A stretch of 64,000 nt of DNA. Source: Trichostrongylus colubriformis (lineage: Eukaryota; Nematoda; Chromadorea; Rhabditida; Trichostrongylidae). Positions 11,371-21,886 of this stretch are shown one piece after another. The position numbers and the translations under genes were made by a program. The notes below the pieces were generated by a model. The model did not search any database and was not told where the DNA came from. It was given only the letters and a program-made list of their open reading frames with translations. The stretch spans positions 21,054,068-21,118,067 of the forward strand of contig OZ022259.1 of NCBI GenBank assembly GCA_963978905.1, read 5' to 3'. The stretch's first letter is position 1. The number at the start of each line of letters is the position of its first letter.

Positions 11371-11750
11371 ACTTAAAGGAATCATCCACGAAAAAATGAG
11401 TTTTTGTGTTACCCATATGTTTATGTTGTATTTGCCTAATGTGGGCCTCATGCAAACTTCACGCGAAAAATATGAATTTGGCCGAGATACAGCACCACAA
11501 AGTACTTCCGGTTGGGCGTGGCCTCCGAGTAAAGGCCTCGTCCCGTCGTCCGCCGCTATTGGGAACGGAGAGTGGGACTGTTCACGTAACCTTCCGTTCC
11601 TACAATGTGTCTCCGACCACGGAGGACGACGGGCGAGGCTTTTACTCGAAGGCCATGCCCAACCGGACGTACTTTGTGGTGCTGTATCTCGCGTGAAATT
11701 TTGCATGAGGAACACAAAAACTCATTTTCCCGTGGATGATTCCTTTAAGT
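11371..11750. repeat. palindromic MITE, 380 bp
   Basis: Begins ACTTAAAGGAATCATCCACG and ends with the inverted form GTGGATGATTCCTTTAAGT. The arms stay complementary nearly to the centre, including GTACTTCCGGTTGGGC at 11497 onward and its inverse near 11655-11675. It explains the long open frame at 11216-11926, which simply reads through the hairpin. Confidence 0.8.
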
Positions 11751-11889
11751 TCATAAGAAATGTTCTGTGCGGATTCGTAGGTAAGCACGCCTTGGCGTCA
11801 TTGTCGCGACCTCGTTTGTCCGAGTTGTGGCTTGCTTGGCTGCCGATTCCCGAGTTTTTGCGGAGGGCGGGGCAGCATTTGCAGCTGGC

Positions 11890-12075
11890 GGGCATAGTCC
11901 CCCTCGCCGTCTGTTCTACCCTTTAGCGGCACTGCTTTAGGACGACAGAAAGTGAAGGAGTGAGGAGTCATATATCACGCGTTTTTGGCCATTCCATCCA
12001 ACTCTTTCTCTGTTGTTGCATTATTAAGCGTTTAACTTTCACATTCCACAACTCCACAACCGGCCATGATTACCT
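11890..12075 (+). repeat. dispersed repeat, copy 1
   Basis: Shares CCTCGCCGTCTG, TAGCGGC, CACGCGTTTTTGGCC, CTGTTGTTGCA and related blocks with 13518-13705. No terminal repeats or coding capacity were found. Confidence 0.6.
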
Positions 12076-12146
12076 CTCACGGGGCCTCAAATAGCTTCCG
12101 AGAAGGATAAAGTATAGGAGCGATCGATGTGAACTTACTGAAGACA

Positions 12147-13220
12147 TTAAGATTCCTGCTGGGTTTTACAGCAAGGATCAGATCGATTCGTTAGAACAAA
12201 CGTACAATTCTGCTCACTTTGTGCAGCATCCCTTGTTGATCGAGGAAAACTTGACCGAAACCGGCCAGACGTGAGATCAGTTGCTCCGAACTACGCTCAA
12301 AACCATGTGTGAAAGCAGTTTCCAACAGCGAAAATGTTGTTTCAAATGTTGGACGAAGCCGTGGAAAACCAAACACTGGAATTCGATAGATATCCTGTCA
12401 TGCTCATAATGATGCGTAAAGCTGCGTTCATACTCTGCGGTGCAGGCGGCAGGGCGTAGCTGCGTTTCTCTGAGTCTCCGCCTAGTCACACTGCTTCTCT
12501 GCCTGTATCGTCTCTGCACCTTCCCCGTAGCACCCTGCCTGTGAACGCAGCCACGCCTTGCCGGCGCTGAGAATGAACGCGGCCTAAGCCATAAGCACAA
12601 AATGGACAGGGGATTTGATCAGAATAAGAGTATATTGCGTATGTTCGGGCACCTAATGTGCATTTACAGAAAAGAGGGTTTCACTTGATCTCATAATGTC
12701 TAGGATACCTTGGTTGCGGTACATCATCTTAACATCCTAAACTTATAATCTTTCTACAGTGAATTGATTGTTTAGACCCTTATCTGACAATGATATGAAA
12801 AAACTAAACTCACACAAAAATTCATGACATTTTTGGCGAAGTATGGGTATATCCCAGACGTCCGAGTAGCGCATCATAGTGGCACAGGTTCTCTCTGGAA
12901 CGTAATCATACAACTCGACAAACAAGTATTAAGTAAATAACAACAGCCAAACATAAAAATAAAAAACGTGGTCACTTTGATAAACGGATGAACAGAATCT
13001 CGACAGCAATTTTGGTGGGGATATTAAAGGCGCCGGAAGGTAGGAAAAGAAGGCAAGCACAACTGTGAACAAAGTTTTCTGTAAGTGAAAAGGCTAGTTA
13101 TAGAGAGATAGAATAATAATATAATAATATAATAATCAATAACTAATAATAAATAATAATAATAATAATAGTTAATAATTAATAATTAATAATTAATAGT
13201 TAATAATAATAATAATAATA

Positions 13221-13262
<42 letters not shown>

Positions 13263-14071
13263 TAATAATAATAATAATAATGATAATAATAATAATAATA
13301 ATAATAATAATAGTAATAATAATATAATAATAATAATCATATAATAATAAAAATAATAATAATAATATAATAAAAATAAAAATAATAATAATAATAAAAA
13401 TAATAATAATAATGGCAAAACTTGTATTTAAAAGTGTTTCCGGGGTCTTTAAACATCGATGACATCGTGCTTCACTTTGAGCTGCAGCGCTTCAGTGGCC
13501 AACGTTAGCGGCTTGCTGGGATAGCTCCTCGCCGTCTGCGTCTACCCCTCAGCGGCTAGTGAAGCAAAGTGGGCGAGAGGGTAGGGGTCACATGTCTCAC
13601 GTTTTTGGCCGTTTCATCTATTTCCTTCACTGCTGTTGCACTATTTAGCGCCTTGACTTATATACTCCACGAGCGGCTAAAATTTTCCCCTCCGCGGTGT
13701 CTTCGGAGCTTCCAGCTTGGATTAATATTGTTAGAATCACAAATTCTTAGGCACCAAAGATTATTCCATGAGAACGCAAATAATTGCAATTTTAAAATTA
13801 CTGTTTACGACCAGCTCAGTGGTATATTCTCCAATTCAGTAGCATTAAGTAGAATGGACTTCGTACCTGTGACTTCTTTCTTTCCTCCTGGATGTACAAT
13901 TTCGAGAAAAACGGCGATATCCGCGGCCGTTTCTCCTTCTAGTTTAATCATTTTAACCCGGGCCTCAGCGAATTCGCCAAAAAAGGCCACGTCGAAAAAC
14001 GTGGATATCTCAGCCAAGAAGTGTCCGTTCACCCAAAATGTCGTGCCTGAAAAGCCTTTTATAACATCGAG
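12147..14071 (-). CDS. BTB/POZ-domain protein, 3' part of the gene
   Basis: BTB domains dimerise and, in nematode BATH-type proteins, act as CUL3 ubiquitin-ligase adaptors. Exon 14071-13867 (after TTTTCTCAG, ends phase 1 before GTACGA) reads TTFWVNGHFLAEISTFFDVA, then FFGEFAEARVKMIKLEGE and FLEIVHPGGKKEVT. Exon 12894-12814 (after CGTTCCAG, before GTGAGT) completes the fold: ERTCATMMRYSDVWDIPILR, then QKCHEFL. Exon 12375-12218 (after AATTCCAG, before GTGAGC) gives a helical C-terminal segment. A final short exon at 12158-12147 would end QES-stop. Phases match at every join. The N-terminus is missing; 15109-15877 holds candidate upstream exons. The intron 13866-12895 contains a (TAA)n block and a dispersed repeat; intron 12813-12376 contains a MITE. 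Confidence 0.75.
12421..12584 (-). repeat. GGCCGCGTTCATAC MITE, copy 1 (inverted orientation)
   Basis: Ends GCTGCGTTCATACTCTGCGG and AATGAACGCGGCC, with TAA after the right end and TAAA before the left. The interior holds the family's CGCAGAGAC-type block in reverse orientation relative to copies 2-6. It lies in a BTB gene intron. Confidence 0.8.
13112..13413. repeat. (TAA)n microsatellite, about 300 bp
   Basis: Imperfect TAA/ATA repeats inside the long intron of the BTB gene. Its reverse complement produces a leucine/tyrosine-only open frame that is not a protein. Confidence 0.95.
13518..13705 (+). repeat. dispersed repeat, copy 2
   Basis: Related to 11890-12075; lies in the BTB gene intron just downstream (on the minus strand) of the first BTB exon. 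Confidence 0.6.
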
Positions 14072-14737
14072 CTGAGAAAATACCGAGTGTGACTCGTCTA
14101 TGTTTTACTCATTGGTATATTTTTAACTTTTCTTCTGTCAACCTTTTATCAAATAGATATGTACGTATATCTAGATATGAGTTAATATGAGTCGGAAGAA
14201 GACGAAGTGGTGTACCATTGCACCACACACATCTAAAAACACGCGAAAAATCTGCCACTACTTTATTTTAAACGCCCGTAATAGCAGTGAGGATTTGTTC
14301 ATGCAGAAGGGAGAAGAACGTGAATTTTAGCTAACGGTATCGCGTATCCCCCAAACCTACACTGGACCTTGTATATTTATAATAAAATTAATACTTAATA
14401 AAAAACATTTAAATAAAATTACCATTAATGTTATATTAACATTAATGAAATAAAATGAAAAGAAGAAAAAGAAAAATTGCAGTGATCCGGTTTGCCTTCA
14501 TTCAATGCCTTGCTGTGATTATTTTCTTTATCTAATCGCTCCATGACGTTTTTGAGGCCCTCACGAATGAGGGACATCCTTATACATTTTCCTCAGACAG
14601 TGTGCACACTAAAAGTTTTCGGTCTTCCTGCAAGTGACAAGTTCTCGTAAAAGGAGTCGCGCCCCACAGAAAATCTCACATCAAGGGCTAGAAAAATCGT
14701 CACTGGATCCGTCCATGTTAACAAATCCCGCCCCTCG

Positions 14738-14955
14738 AACTGATACCCATCCACTGACCTATAATCCATTTCGGAGCGCCAGATAGGGCGTGGCCTACGG
14801 ACATGGGTGAGTGGCGAGAGTGAGAGTGCGTGGCAGGAAGGAGAGGGTGTGGCGGAGTGGGAGAATTTGATACACTCACCCAAAACCGTAGGCCATGCCC
14901 GTCAGGTGCTCCGAAATGGACTGTATTTGGTGACCAGTTTGCGCAGACTGATCAC
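14738..14955. repeat. fold-back element
   Basis: The segment ATCCATTTCGGAGCGCC followed by GGGCGTGGCCTACGG (14765-14802) is inverted at about 14885-14925 (CCGTAGGCCATGCCC, then GGTGCTCCGAAATGGA). The outer parts pair less well. No coding capacity. Confidence 0.65.
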
Positions 14956-15108
14956 AAAAAGTACCCCTATATATTTTGAGAGGTGTCAAGATAGTTCTGG
15001 AAAGAAAATAAAATTGAGAAGACTGCAGAAGAGCTCACCCCGGCATCATTCCCTGAAAGCAATGAATACGATCTGCCGGCAAATAATTTTTGAAAAGACT
15101 TGGTAGTT

Positions 15109-15877
15109 TCAGGTAGTGCAAGGGTGGAAAAGTGAAAGGAAGCAGAAGTAACTCCCCAATGTTGGAGCCCGCTGGCTTTGACGCTGGACGTGCTTTCCCA
15201 CGCTCCACATCACTGCCATGTCGCAGGGTTTGGAGCCAGCGGATTTGTGCAACATATGAAAAACCCATTTAAGGTTGGCGCTCTCAGAACATGTCACCCA
15301 CCATCTGCTTGAACCCAAAGCTCTCGGATGGTACCCTTACGTCAGGATGCCGCACGACGACGAGCGGCGTGCGTCGCAATGTGTGCGAGTTATGCGCGTC
15401 GCGGTAGTTGGGTCTTAGGACGATTACACGGTAATGCTAGGGGCGCGGTGCGCAGTGGACTTCTAATCGCTTCGGGACCCAACAACATGGCGCCTGCGGC
15501 TCGTCCGCATTGCTTCGCTTGCGACATGCCGCGGTGCGAAATCCTGACGTATGCGTACACACCCATTTCACATATTTCACCCTTATCCTACCCATTGCCT
15601 TCAAATTTCAAAGGGATTGGGAAACATAGTACGTGAACTACACTTCCTGAACCGATTTTTCGCAGTTTGAACGGTAATCATGGAAGAGGCGTGTGGGTGT
15701 TTATACGTTACAGATAAGCAATATATATTTGTATTCCTCGGCCATGTGGACCATGTGTTGGGAGAGTTTAACTTTGTAAAAAGAGGTTCATGGATTCATG
15801 CTCACCACCAGCAACGATCCGATACGTCCTGTGTTTCGATTCAACAGTGAATTTCTCTGACTCTGCGGCCATTTTCG
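15109..15877 (-). other. candidate 5' exons for the BTB gene
   Basis: At 15877 a strong TTTTTTTTCAG acceptor precedes CGAAA and an ATG at 15872. The reading MAAESEKFTVESKHRTYRIV ends before GTGAGC at 15805, like a trans-spliced first exon. Farther down the same strand, about 15302-15109 reads RWWVTCSESANLKWVFHMLH, which faintly recalls MATH-domain strands (W-x-I, then a hydrophobic strand). Phases do not join directly, so an unseen exon would be needed. A MITE (15338-15551) lies between them. Linkage to the BTB exons is inference. Confidence 0.35.
15338..15551. repeat. MITE with TACGTCAGGAT termini
   Basis: TACGTCAGGAT at 15338-15348 is inverted exactly at 15541-15551. GC-rich interior of 214 bp. 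A lone copy of the same terminus lies at 1842-1858. Confidence 0.7.
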
Positions 15878-16059
15878 CTGAAAAAAAACGAAAAATTGGT
15901 CGTTTCCATGCAAAAGTTTGAGCTCACGGAACACATACCTATGAAACGGAGTATATGAAACGTGCTCGGAAGTCAAAGAAAAGAAAACGTATCGAAATGC
16001 TCTCAAAATCATAAGGATCGAGGATTGACTGTAAATCTATCACTTTTGCAGAGAAAATA

Positions 16060-16370
16060 AAACTGCAATGAAAAAAGGGTAGTAAAAAAAGTAATAAGAA
16101 AAATGAGGTCGAGAGATGAGGGAATTTTTTCCGAGAGAACGTCATCCAGTCAATCTTAATCAAACTGCAGAAAGCACGTCTTTGCGCGGTGGAGAAAAAG
16201 CGAATAAACAGTAAAAAAGAAATAAGAAAAATGAGGTCAAAAGATCAGGGGAATTTTTTCCAAAAGGAAAGCAAAAGAGCGCAATTAGTTTAACCAAACT
16301 GCAGAGTGCACGCCTTTGCGCGGTGGGAGAAAAAACGAATAAAAGAAAAAGAAAAAAGAGGCCGTATAGA
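16060..16370. repeat. purine-rich tandem repeat, period about 130 bp
   Basis: Blocks such as AAACTGCAGA..GCACG.CTTTGCGCGGTGG and AAATGAGGTC.A.AGAT recur two to three times. The opposite strand is pyrimidine-rich, giving phenylalanine-rich chance frames. Confidence 0.6.
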
Positions 16371-17353
16371 GGGAAAGGAAAAATCGGGGAAAAGCTAAAA
16401 GTGATGACCAGCTCATCTAGAAAGAAAGGCCACAACTGCTCATTCCTATGTCTAACTGAAGAATCTGAAAATTGATTCATAATCTTCGATCTCCTGAGAT
16501 CACCTACTGGATTATGGGTGGCATTTTTGAGAAAAAAACGGAGGAGTTCACAACAGTGTAGCTACGGCACTATAGGATAATGCTGTAGGAGTGGAGGGGG
16601 GGGGGGGAAGAGGGGGCTGATGGATGAGCTTTGATTGGCGATTGATTTGGATTATTTCTCCATTGGCTAAGATATAAGATAGATGATGGAAGATATTCGA
16701 TTGCGAAATAACAAATGTCATGGCGCAGCTCAAAGGAAGCTTTCATCTGGGTCCCCCACGAGTTAGACATACTTACAGAATGAAGCGAGAAAGTTGAAAG
16801 AAAGCGTGGTTCTCAGAGAAACCGAATGGAACACATGGTGGCGGTCGAAATTATTCCAGCCATCATGCGATAATAAAATAATAACAGACCCTTCAAAGAT
16901 GAAGTGTGGCAGAAACAGCCATTCGAATGAGATTCGCGTTGAAAAAATCACAGACGTCGTCGGATTGTGATGATGTTACGGATCTGACCGTGAGGGCGAC
17001 CACTAGAGAACACAAATCCGCCTGGACAGTTGTCGTCAAAGCTACGAATGATGATTAATCACGTCAACCGAGACGGGAAGGTTAAGCATCATGAATTCGG
17101 ATCAAAGTATACTACCGGGTTTCAAAAACCTCTAAGTTTCAAGAGTTGAAGCCTCAAGACGATCTCAAGCTGTCAAATGTTGCCACTAGATCGCGAAGAA
17201 AGCTCCCCCTCCCTCTCGAGCCACGGCTAGGAGGTAAAAGTAACTCCAGTGAGCGTTTGACGATGTTCGACTGGTTATTGGGTGGCTGACTATCCTTCTC
17301 ACACTGCAACCATTTATTCGATTCGTGATCAGTCCACGAAAAGCCGATAAATA
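16371..17353. other. no gene recognised; 12-G tract
   Basis: A run of 12 G occurs at 16596-16607. Minus-strand frames at 16548-16951 show no domain or splice support. Confidence 0.4.
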
Positions 17354-18022
17354 TTAGGTAGTCTAAAAAGTCTTTTCGTAATTTTAAATACCGCTTTTTC
17401 CCTCAAAACTGCTTTCCACAAAATTTCTTCTGTACATATATATGTAGTACAAGTCCACACGCATCTATAGGTACTGTTGTCTTCCATCTCCTGGATAACC
17501 CTTTTCGGCGAAATAAAAATATCAAAAGTCACCTCATTTTCAATTCCAATTTTTTTCTTTGAATGGCGTTAGACAGTGAAAGGAAAAGGTGATAATCCGA
17601 TGGAGCAAGATCAGGGCTATAAGGCAGCAATTTTTATCCAAGCTCGAGAATTTAAAAAAAAATTTGAAATTTTTTACCACTATTGAAAAAATGACTCGCC
17701 AAAAATTCTCGAGCTTGGATAAAAATTGCTGCCCCATCCACCTTATAGCCCTGATCTTGCTCCATCGGATTATCACCTTTTCCTTTCCCTGTCTAACGCC
17801 ATTCAAAGAAAATTTTTTTTTATAATTTTTGTATTGAAAATGAGGTTGACCGTTGGTATGTTTATTTTGCCAAAAATGGTATCGGGGAGATGGAAGACAA
17901 TAATACCTATAGATGCGTGTGGACTTGTACTACATGTGTATGTACAGAAGAGATCTCTGGAAGGCAGTTTAAAGGGAAAAAGCGGTATTTGACAATACGA
18001 AAAAACTTTTTAGACTACCCAA
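17354..18022. mobile_element. second head-to-head mariner, 669 bp
   Basis: Inverted ends (TTAGGTAGTCTAAAAAG left, TTGGGTAGTCTAAAAAG right, read inward) are flanked by TA at 17352-17353 and 18023-18024. The arms (17354-17652 and 17704-18022) are inverted copies of a mariner 3' end around a 51-bp loop. The right arm reads CTGCCCCATCCACC.TATAGCCCTGATCTTGCTCC, the transposase HPPYSPDLAPSDYHLF region shifted by indels. The left arm lacks a short GGATGGG piece, so the two arms have diverged since duplication. Confidence 0.85.
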
Positions 18023-18100
18023 TAAATGGAGAGAGAACAAGACTGGATCCGCTACTCGGCACCGAATGGAAATGGGACTGCCTTCCTCCCATTTTTCCCA

Positions 18101-18450
18101 CTTCTTCTTCTTCTTCTTCTCCCTGGCGTTAATCCCGTGCCGTCACAGGGTCCGCAACCTTTGTCATACGTCGCCATTTGTTTCTGTCTAAGGCATCCAC
18201 TGTTGTGACCTCTATATCGGTGAGGTCCTTCTAGCCTTATAACTGATTCTTTGTGCGACTTTAAACATTTTTTTGATGTGACAAGGTTTGTCCATCAGCC
18301 GGCCTGTCAACCTGGGCCTGACGCTCGTATCGTCACCATTATTGCAATTTTTGCAAGGCATGGTAGTGCCCCGGCAGGGATCGAACTCACTGGCTCTTTC
18401 TAAGTGCAAACGTGAGTCTACATCCTTAACCACCCGGCTATCCCTGCCTC
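18101..18450 (-). mobile_element. tRNA-derived SINE with (GAA)n tail
   Basis: On the minus strand the 5' end GGCAGGGATAGCC starts at about 18450. The A box TAGCCGGGTGGTTAAGG lies at 18440-18424 and the B box GAGTTCGATCCC at 18388-18377, then GGCAGGG's complement CCCTGCC. The body runs to a (GAA)n tail at 18120-18101 and near its end reads like the last codons of a non-LTR RT (DRNKWR-type motif). This suggests the SINE borrowed a LINE 3' end. Confidence 0.7.
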
Positions 18451-18748
18451 TCCCATTTTTCCCACTGAAGAAGTGTTTTCGCGCTTTGTAGCAATGGAAA
18501 GGGTGGGGCAACGGCCAGCTCAAGTGGTGGCCACTCCGCCCTCCACGACTACTCGGCCACCTACCTTATGCGCAACATTATAGGGAGCCACAAATCGTTT
18601 CTTGAATTCTAGGCGTTCATTTGGTAAACTTGTCGTCGCATCTCCTGAATATTCAAATTACTCCCCATCGGGTCTCTTAGCGTTCTCGGTTTGACGTCGT
18701 TTATGCCAAGATCGGTTAGACGTATAGCATTGTGCGAGTTGTGGAACC

Positions 18749-18823
18749 GTAGGACCCAAACCAAACACTTATCCAAATGCCCATTTATGGGGCATTTGGA
18801 TAAAAGTTCGGTCTGGGTCTTAC
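18749..18823. repeat. small perfect-core hairpin beside a MITE
   Basis: TTATCCAAATGCCC (18769-18782) and its exact complement (18790-18803) surround a 7-nt loop. Outside the core the arms continue imperfectly to about 33 bp each (AGGACCCAAACCAAACAC against AGACCCAGACCGAACTTT). Confidence 0.75.
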
Positions 18824-18838
18824 GTGGCGCAACTGTAA

Positions 18839-19012
18839 GACTGCGTTGATACTTGGTGCCGAAAGGGCGTGGCTGCGTTCACAGGCAGCGGGGAAGAGTG
18901 GCATGGGAGAGGTGCAGAGACGACGCAGGAAACAAGACAGGGTGGCACGAGCGGAGACGCAGAGACACGTAGCCACGCCCTGTCACCGGCACCGCGAAGT
19001 ATGAACGCAGCC
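18839..19012 (+). repeat. GGCCGCGTTCATAC MITE, copy 2
   Basis: Left end GACTGCGTTGATACTTGG; right end GCGAAGTATGAACGCAGCC. It contains the family's internal GGCGTGGCTGCGTTCACAGG, GTGCAGAGACGACGCAGG and CGGAGACGCAGAGACACG blocks. Confidence 0.85.
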
Positions 19013-19051
19013 TATCAATGGATGTGAAGAACTGATACTTTCTCCTATCAG

Positions 19052-19392
19052 AAGTTTCAGAAGGAAACGTTTAGGTGAGTGCCGAGGAAAATCGATCAGC
19101 ATGGTGAGGTTTTTGTAACGCAGTGGTATACTTTGATCCGAACGACCATTCGATCTCTACATCCTCGGAGTTTTCGAGCAGTAAAGTATCTGCTGTAATT
19201 TCGAGCTTGTTGACCCTCGAAAGATCAGAAGCCATTCCTGAACGATTCCTCGGTTCTTTTGCTAACAGAATCGCTATCAATTGCCAAGCTCAAGCTCATC
19301 AAGCTGCCTTGATCCTTTTGCAAGGAACTGACATATACTTGACGTCAAAAACTGACAGCAGCCACCACGAACGGCTCAAAAAGCCTGATTAA
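19052..19392 (+). CDS. candidate two-exon coding region; strand uncertain
   Basis: Plus-strand model: a 23-nt exon 19052-19074 between TTTCTCCTATCAG and GTGAGT, a 49-bp intron, then exon 19124-19392 after TTTTTGTAACGCAG. Its product includes ERSEAIPERFLGSFANRIAI and ends in TAA. The splice signals are good, but the protein is serine-rich, as antisense frames often are. The minus strand offers MASDLSRVNKLEITADTLLL followed by ENSEDVEIEWSFGSK and a GTATAC donor, which has a more natural composition. Neither product is recognised. The upstream flank is a MITE, so earlier exons would lie beyond 18800. Confidence 0.35.
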
Positions 19393-20048
19393 TTAGTAAG
19401 AAGGAACCTTTTCTGCTTTTTTAAAGACCACGTGAACTCTTGGCCCAGCAACCAACAGATAAACACCGAGTCATGATGAGAAATGACTCAGAATGCCTCC
19501 GAAGATGTTGTAAGGCTAAAAGAACGAGCGAGGTGGCATGAGATTTGAGAAAGTACGGAAAGACTCTTCCTGGACCAGTTGGAGCGACAGAGAAGCAGAG
19601 CAAGTGAAAAGATTTCCTTGCGGTCGGGCGCGGCGACTTTCATGATCATTCCTGTTGTCTCAAAACCGTCGATGGGGATAATTTTGCAAAAAAAAAACAG
19701 CCTCTTTCCGTCATTTTTCGTCAGCTGGAAACCAGGCGCGGCAATGACGATCAAGCAAGACTCGCGAAAACACACATAGTTTGGCCGAATAGAGGTGGAA
19801 ATAATAGGAAGGACAATGAAAGGTGAAGCGAAGAGCATATTGTTAGTTAGACAAGAGATTTTAACAAACTGAATTTAAAAGAGGGTCTGCATTTCCTACA
19901 GCACATTTCTTTCAGAATTTCGAATTTCGTAGTGGCCCGTAAAAGGGAGCGTCAAAACGCACACTCAGACATCTAGACATAGACGTGCTCATGGCTGCTT
20001 TCTCAAACTCAAAGGAAGCCGCCGCCGGTGCCACAAAGTATGAACCCT
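19393..20048. other. overlapping frames on both strands, none supported
   Basis: A 116-codon minus-strand frame (19838-19488) includes FQLTKNDGKRLFFFCKIIPI, with an A10 tract at its centre. Plus-strand frames overlap it. No splice chain or family could be assigned. Confidence 0.3.
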
Positions 20049-20512
20049 GCTTTAGAAGGCCCACAAGGAAAGGTCGACCCGAGGTCGAAGTGGCCATTCG
20101 GAATGGATACATGTGGTCAGACGTATTTTCGGACGCTGATCTCGAACCTGCATTCCAAATTTGCAGAACGATTCTCTGAGCGGAGTTATGGAGGTTTTTT
20201 GAAAAAACAATACTATTACATGATAGGTTTAGAAGCCCGTAGCACGCGAGCCAGACGTTCTCGCGCAAAACCGAAGCGATTTTCGTGTTCAGGGGACCAA
20301 ACTGCCCTATGGGACATGTTTTCAGCCAACTCGAGAATTTGACCATATTTCGGAAAAATTCTTGGCCTACTCAATTGGCCTTGAATTGGCTAAAAACATG
20401 TCCCATAAGGCAGTTTAGTCCCCTGAGCACGAAAATCGCTTTAGTTTTGCGCGAGAACGTCTGGCTCGCGTGCTACCGGCTTCCAAACCTACTATATAAT
20501 AGTATTGTTTTT
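20049..20512. repeat. fold-back repeat, second copy of the 7868-8904 family
   Basis: The left part shares GAGGTCGAAGTGGCC.TTCGGAATG and TTTGCAGAACGATTCTCTGAG with 7868-8015. Around 20310 the sequence folds back: CAGGGGACCAAACTGCC pairs with GGCAGTTTAGTCCCCTG about 90 bp on. The right outer end is missing. Confidence 0.7.
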
Positions 20513-20885
20513 TTAAAAAAAAATTTTGTAAAGAAGGAAAGAGGAAATGGAATGAATTAGGAATGCAGTGATCGCTAGTAAAAGGTGCAGACTGCACAAC
20601 CTAATGCTAATTGAGCCACGATTTCAAGGAACGGAATGGTTGTGTGAGTTTTTTGCGAAATAAAAAAGATAAATTACTATTTTTGGTTACCAATATTTCA
20701 TAATAAATTCTATCACAACAAATTACTTATTTTCGGTTACTTATGACGTCGAACCGAAGGCCATGCCATTAGTCCCAAAAAAACTTCAAAAATGTAACAG
20801 AGAGTTGCACTGGTTTTCGTTTCGCACAGGTCCTTGATCGGAGACCGAAAAATAATCCATATCCCTCCTCAGCACGCTTCAGTAA

Positions 20886-21139
20886 GGCTGTGCTCACAGT
20901 TTTGGAATTTGCGGAATTGCAGAATTGCGGAATTTGCGGAATTGTAGAAATGCAGAATCGCGGAATTTGCGGAAATGAAGAATTGTGGAAAGCGTCGATA
21001 CGTATCTAATACTTTCCCGCAAATTCCACAATTCTGCATTTCCACAATTCCAAATTCCGCAATTCTCCCAGTCGATGCGTATCTTCATCGTTTTACGCAA
21101 TTCTGCAATTCCGCAAGTTCCGAAACTGTGAACACAGCC
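20886..21139. repeat. MITE with GGAATTGCGG-type internal repeats and TAA target duplication
   Basis: About 45-bp inverted termini: GGCTGTGCTCACAGTTTTGG left, GGCTGTGTTCACAGTTTCGG right (read inward). They are flanked by TAA at 20883-20885 and 21140-21142. The interior is built from repeats of GGAATTGCAGAATTGCGG and variants in both orientations. Confidence 0.85.
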
Positions 21140-21321
21140 TAAGAGAAAACAGATGAATCACTTTCTTGAATAATCATGTATTTATATGCGATCTCAGTCC
21201 CTAAAATAAGTTACAGTGCGATATTGCTGTAATTAATCGAGTGATAGTATTTTCACTCCAAAACTTTGATATTTCTGAAATTCATCAAAAGCCTTCAGGA
21301 TGTAACGGCCGTTTGCCTTAT

Positions 21322-21494
21322 GCCGCGTTCATACTCAGCATCGGCAGGTGGTGGCTGCGTTCACAAGCAGCGAAGAAGAGTGGCACGGAGGAGGTGTCGA
21401 GACAACGCAGGCAACGAGGCAAGGTTGCGTAAGCGGAAACGCAGAGACACGCAGCCCCGTCCTACCGCGGGTAGCGGAGAGTATGAACACGGCC
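21322..21494 (+). repeat. GGCCGCGTTCATAC MITE, copy 3
   Basis: Left GCCGCGTTCATACTCAGC; right AGAGTATGAACACGGCC followed by TTA. TTA also lies just before the left end. Confidence 0.85.
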
Positions 21495-21681
21495 TTAAAA
21501 GTATGGACAGTGCACCAGAAAAAAGGTTCTATCTTCAATGGATGACGCCTCAAAGGCAGAGCTACGCAGTCAATTCCATGAAGGCTAGCGGTACGCACAT
21601 GCTATATGAAAAAGGAGAAGGTACTAAGGTTCAGAAATGAACAACGCAGGGTTGGACCCGAATTTCCGGCGTTTTATTCAG

Positions 21682-21886
21682 AGTGTTGGAATTCTCGCCC
21701 TACTTCCTCCAGCTCGCTTCAGAGATCGACGACAAGCAGATGAAGGGGAGACAGTCTAACACTTCGTTTTTGAAGGGTCGTATCAGTGCTCTCTCAGACG
21801 GAGGAGTCGTTCCGACGCAACCAATCCCGTTGACATGGAGCTTAAACCTGCCAGGAAGAGACATAGAACTGTTTGAGAGAGAATGA
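21682..21886 (+). CDS. candidate terminal exon, function unknown
   Basis: After a TTTATTCAG acceptor the frame reads VLEFSPYFLQLASEIDDKQM, continues for about 67 codons with mixed composition, and ends FERE-stop. No family is recognised and no upstream exon was identified. A minus-strand frame overlaps. Treat as weak. Confidence 0.25.

Noticed and set aside
11216..11926. 236-codon plus-strand open frame, the longest in the window
   Set aside because: It runs through a 380-bp palindromic MITE and a dispersed repeat; the opposite strand has a mirror frame with the same peptide segments.
13200..13418. 72-codon minus-strand frame of Leu, Tyr and Ile
   Set aside because: It is the reverse complement of a (TAA)n microsatellite.
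16040..16480. Phenylalanine-rich minus-strand frames of 74-106 codons
   Set aside because: They are translations of a purine-rich tandem repeat read on its pyrimidine strand.
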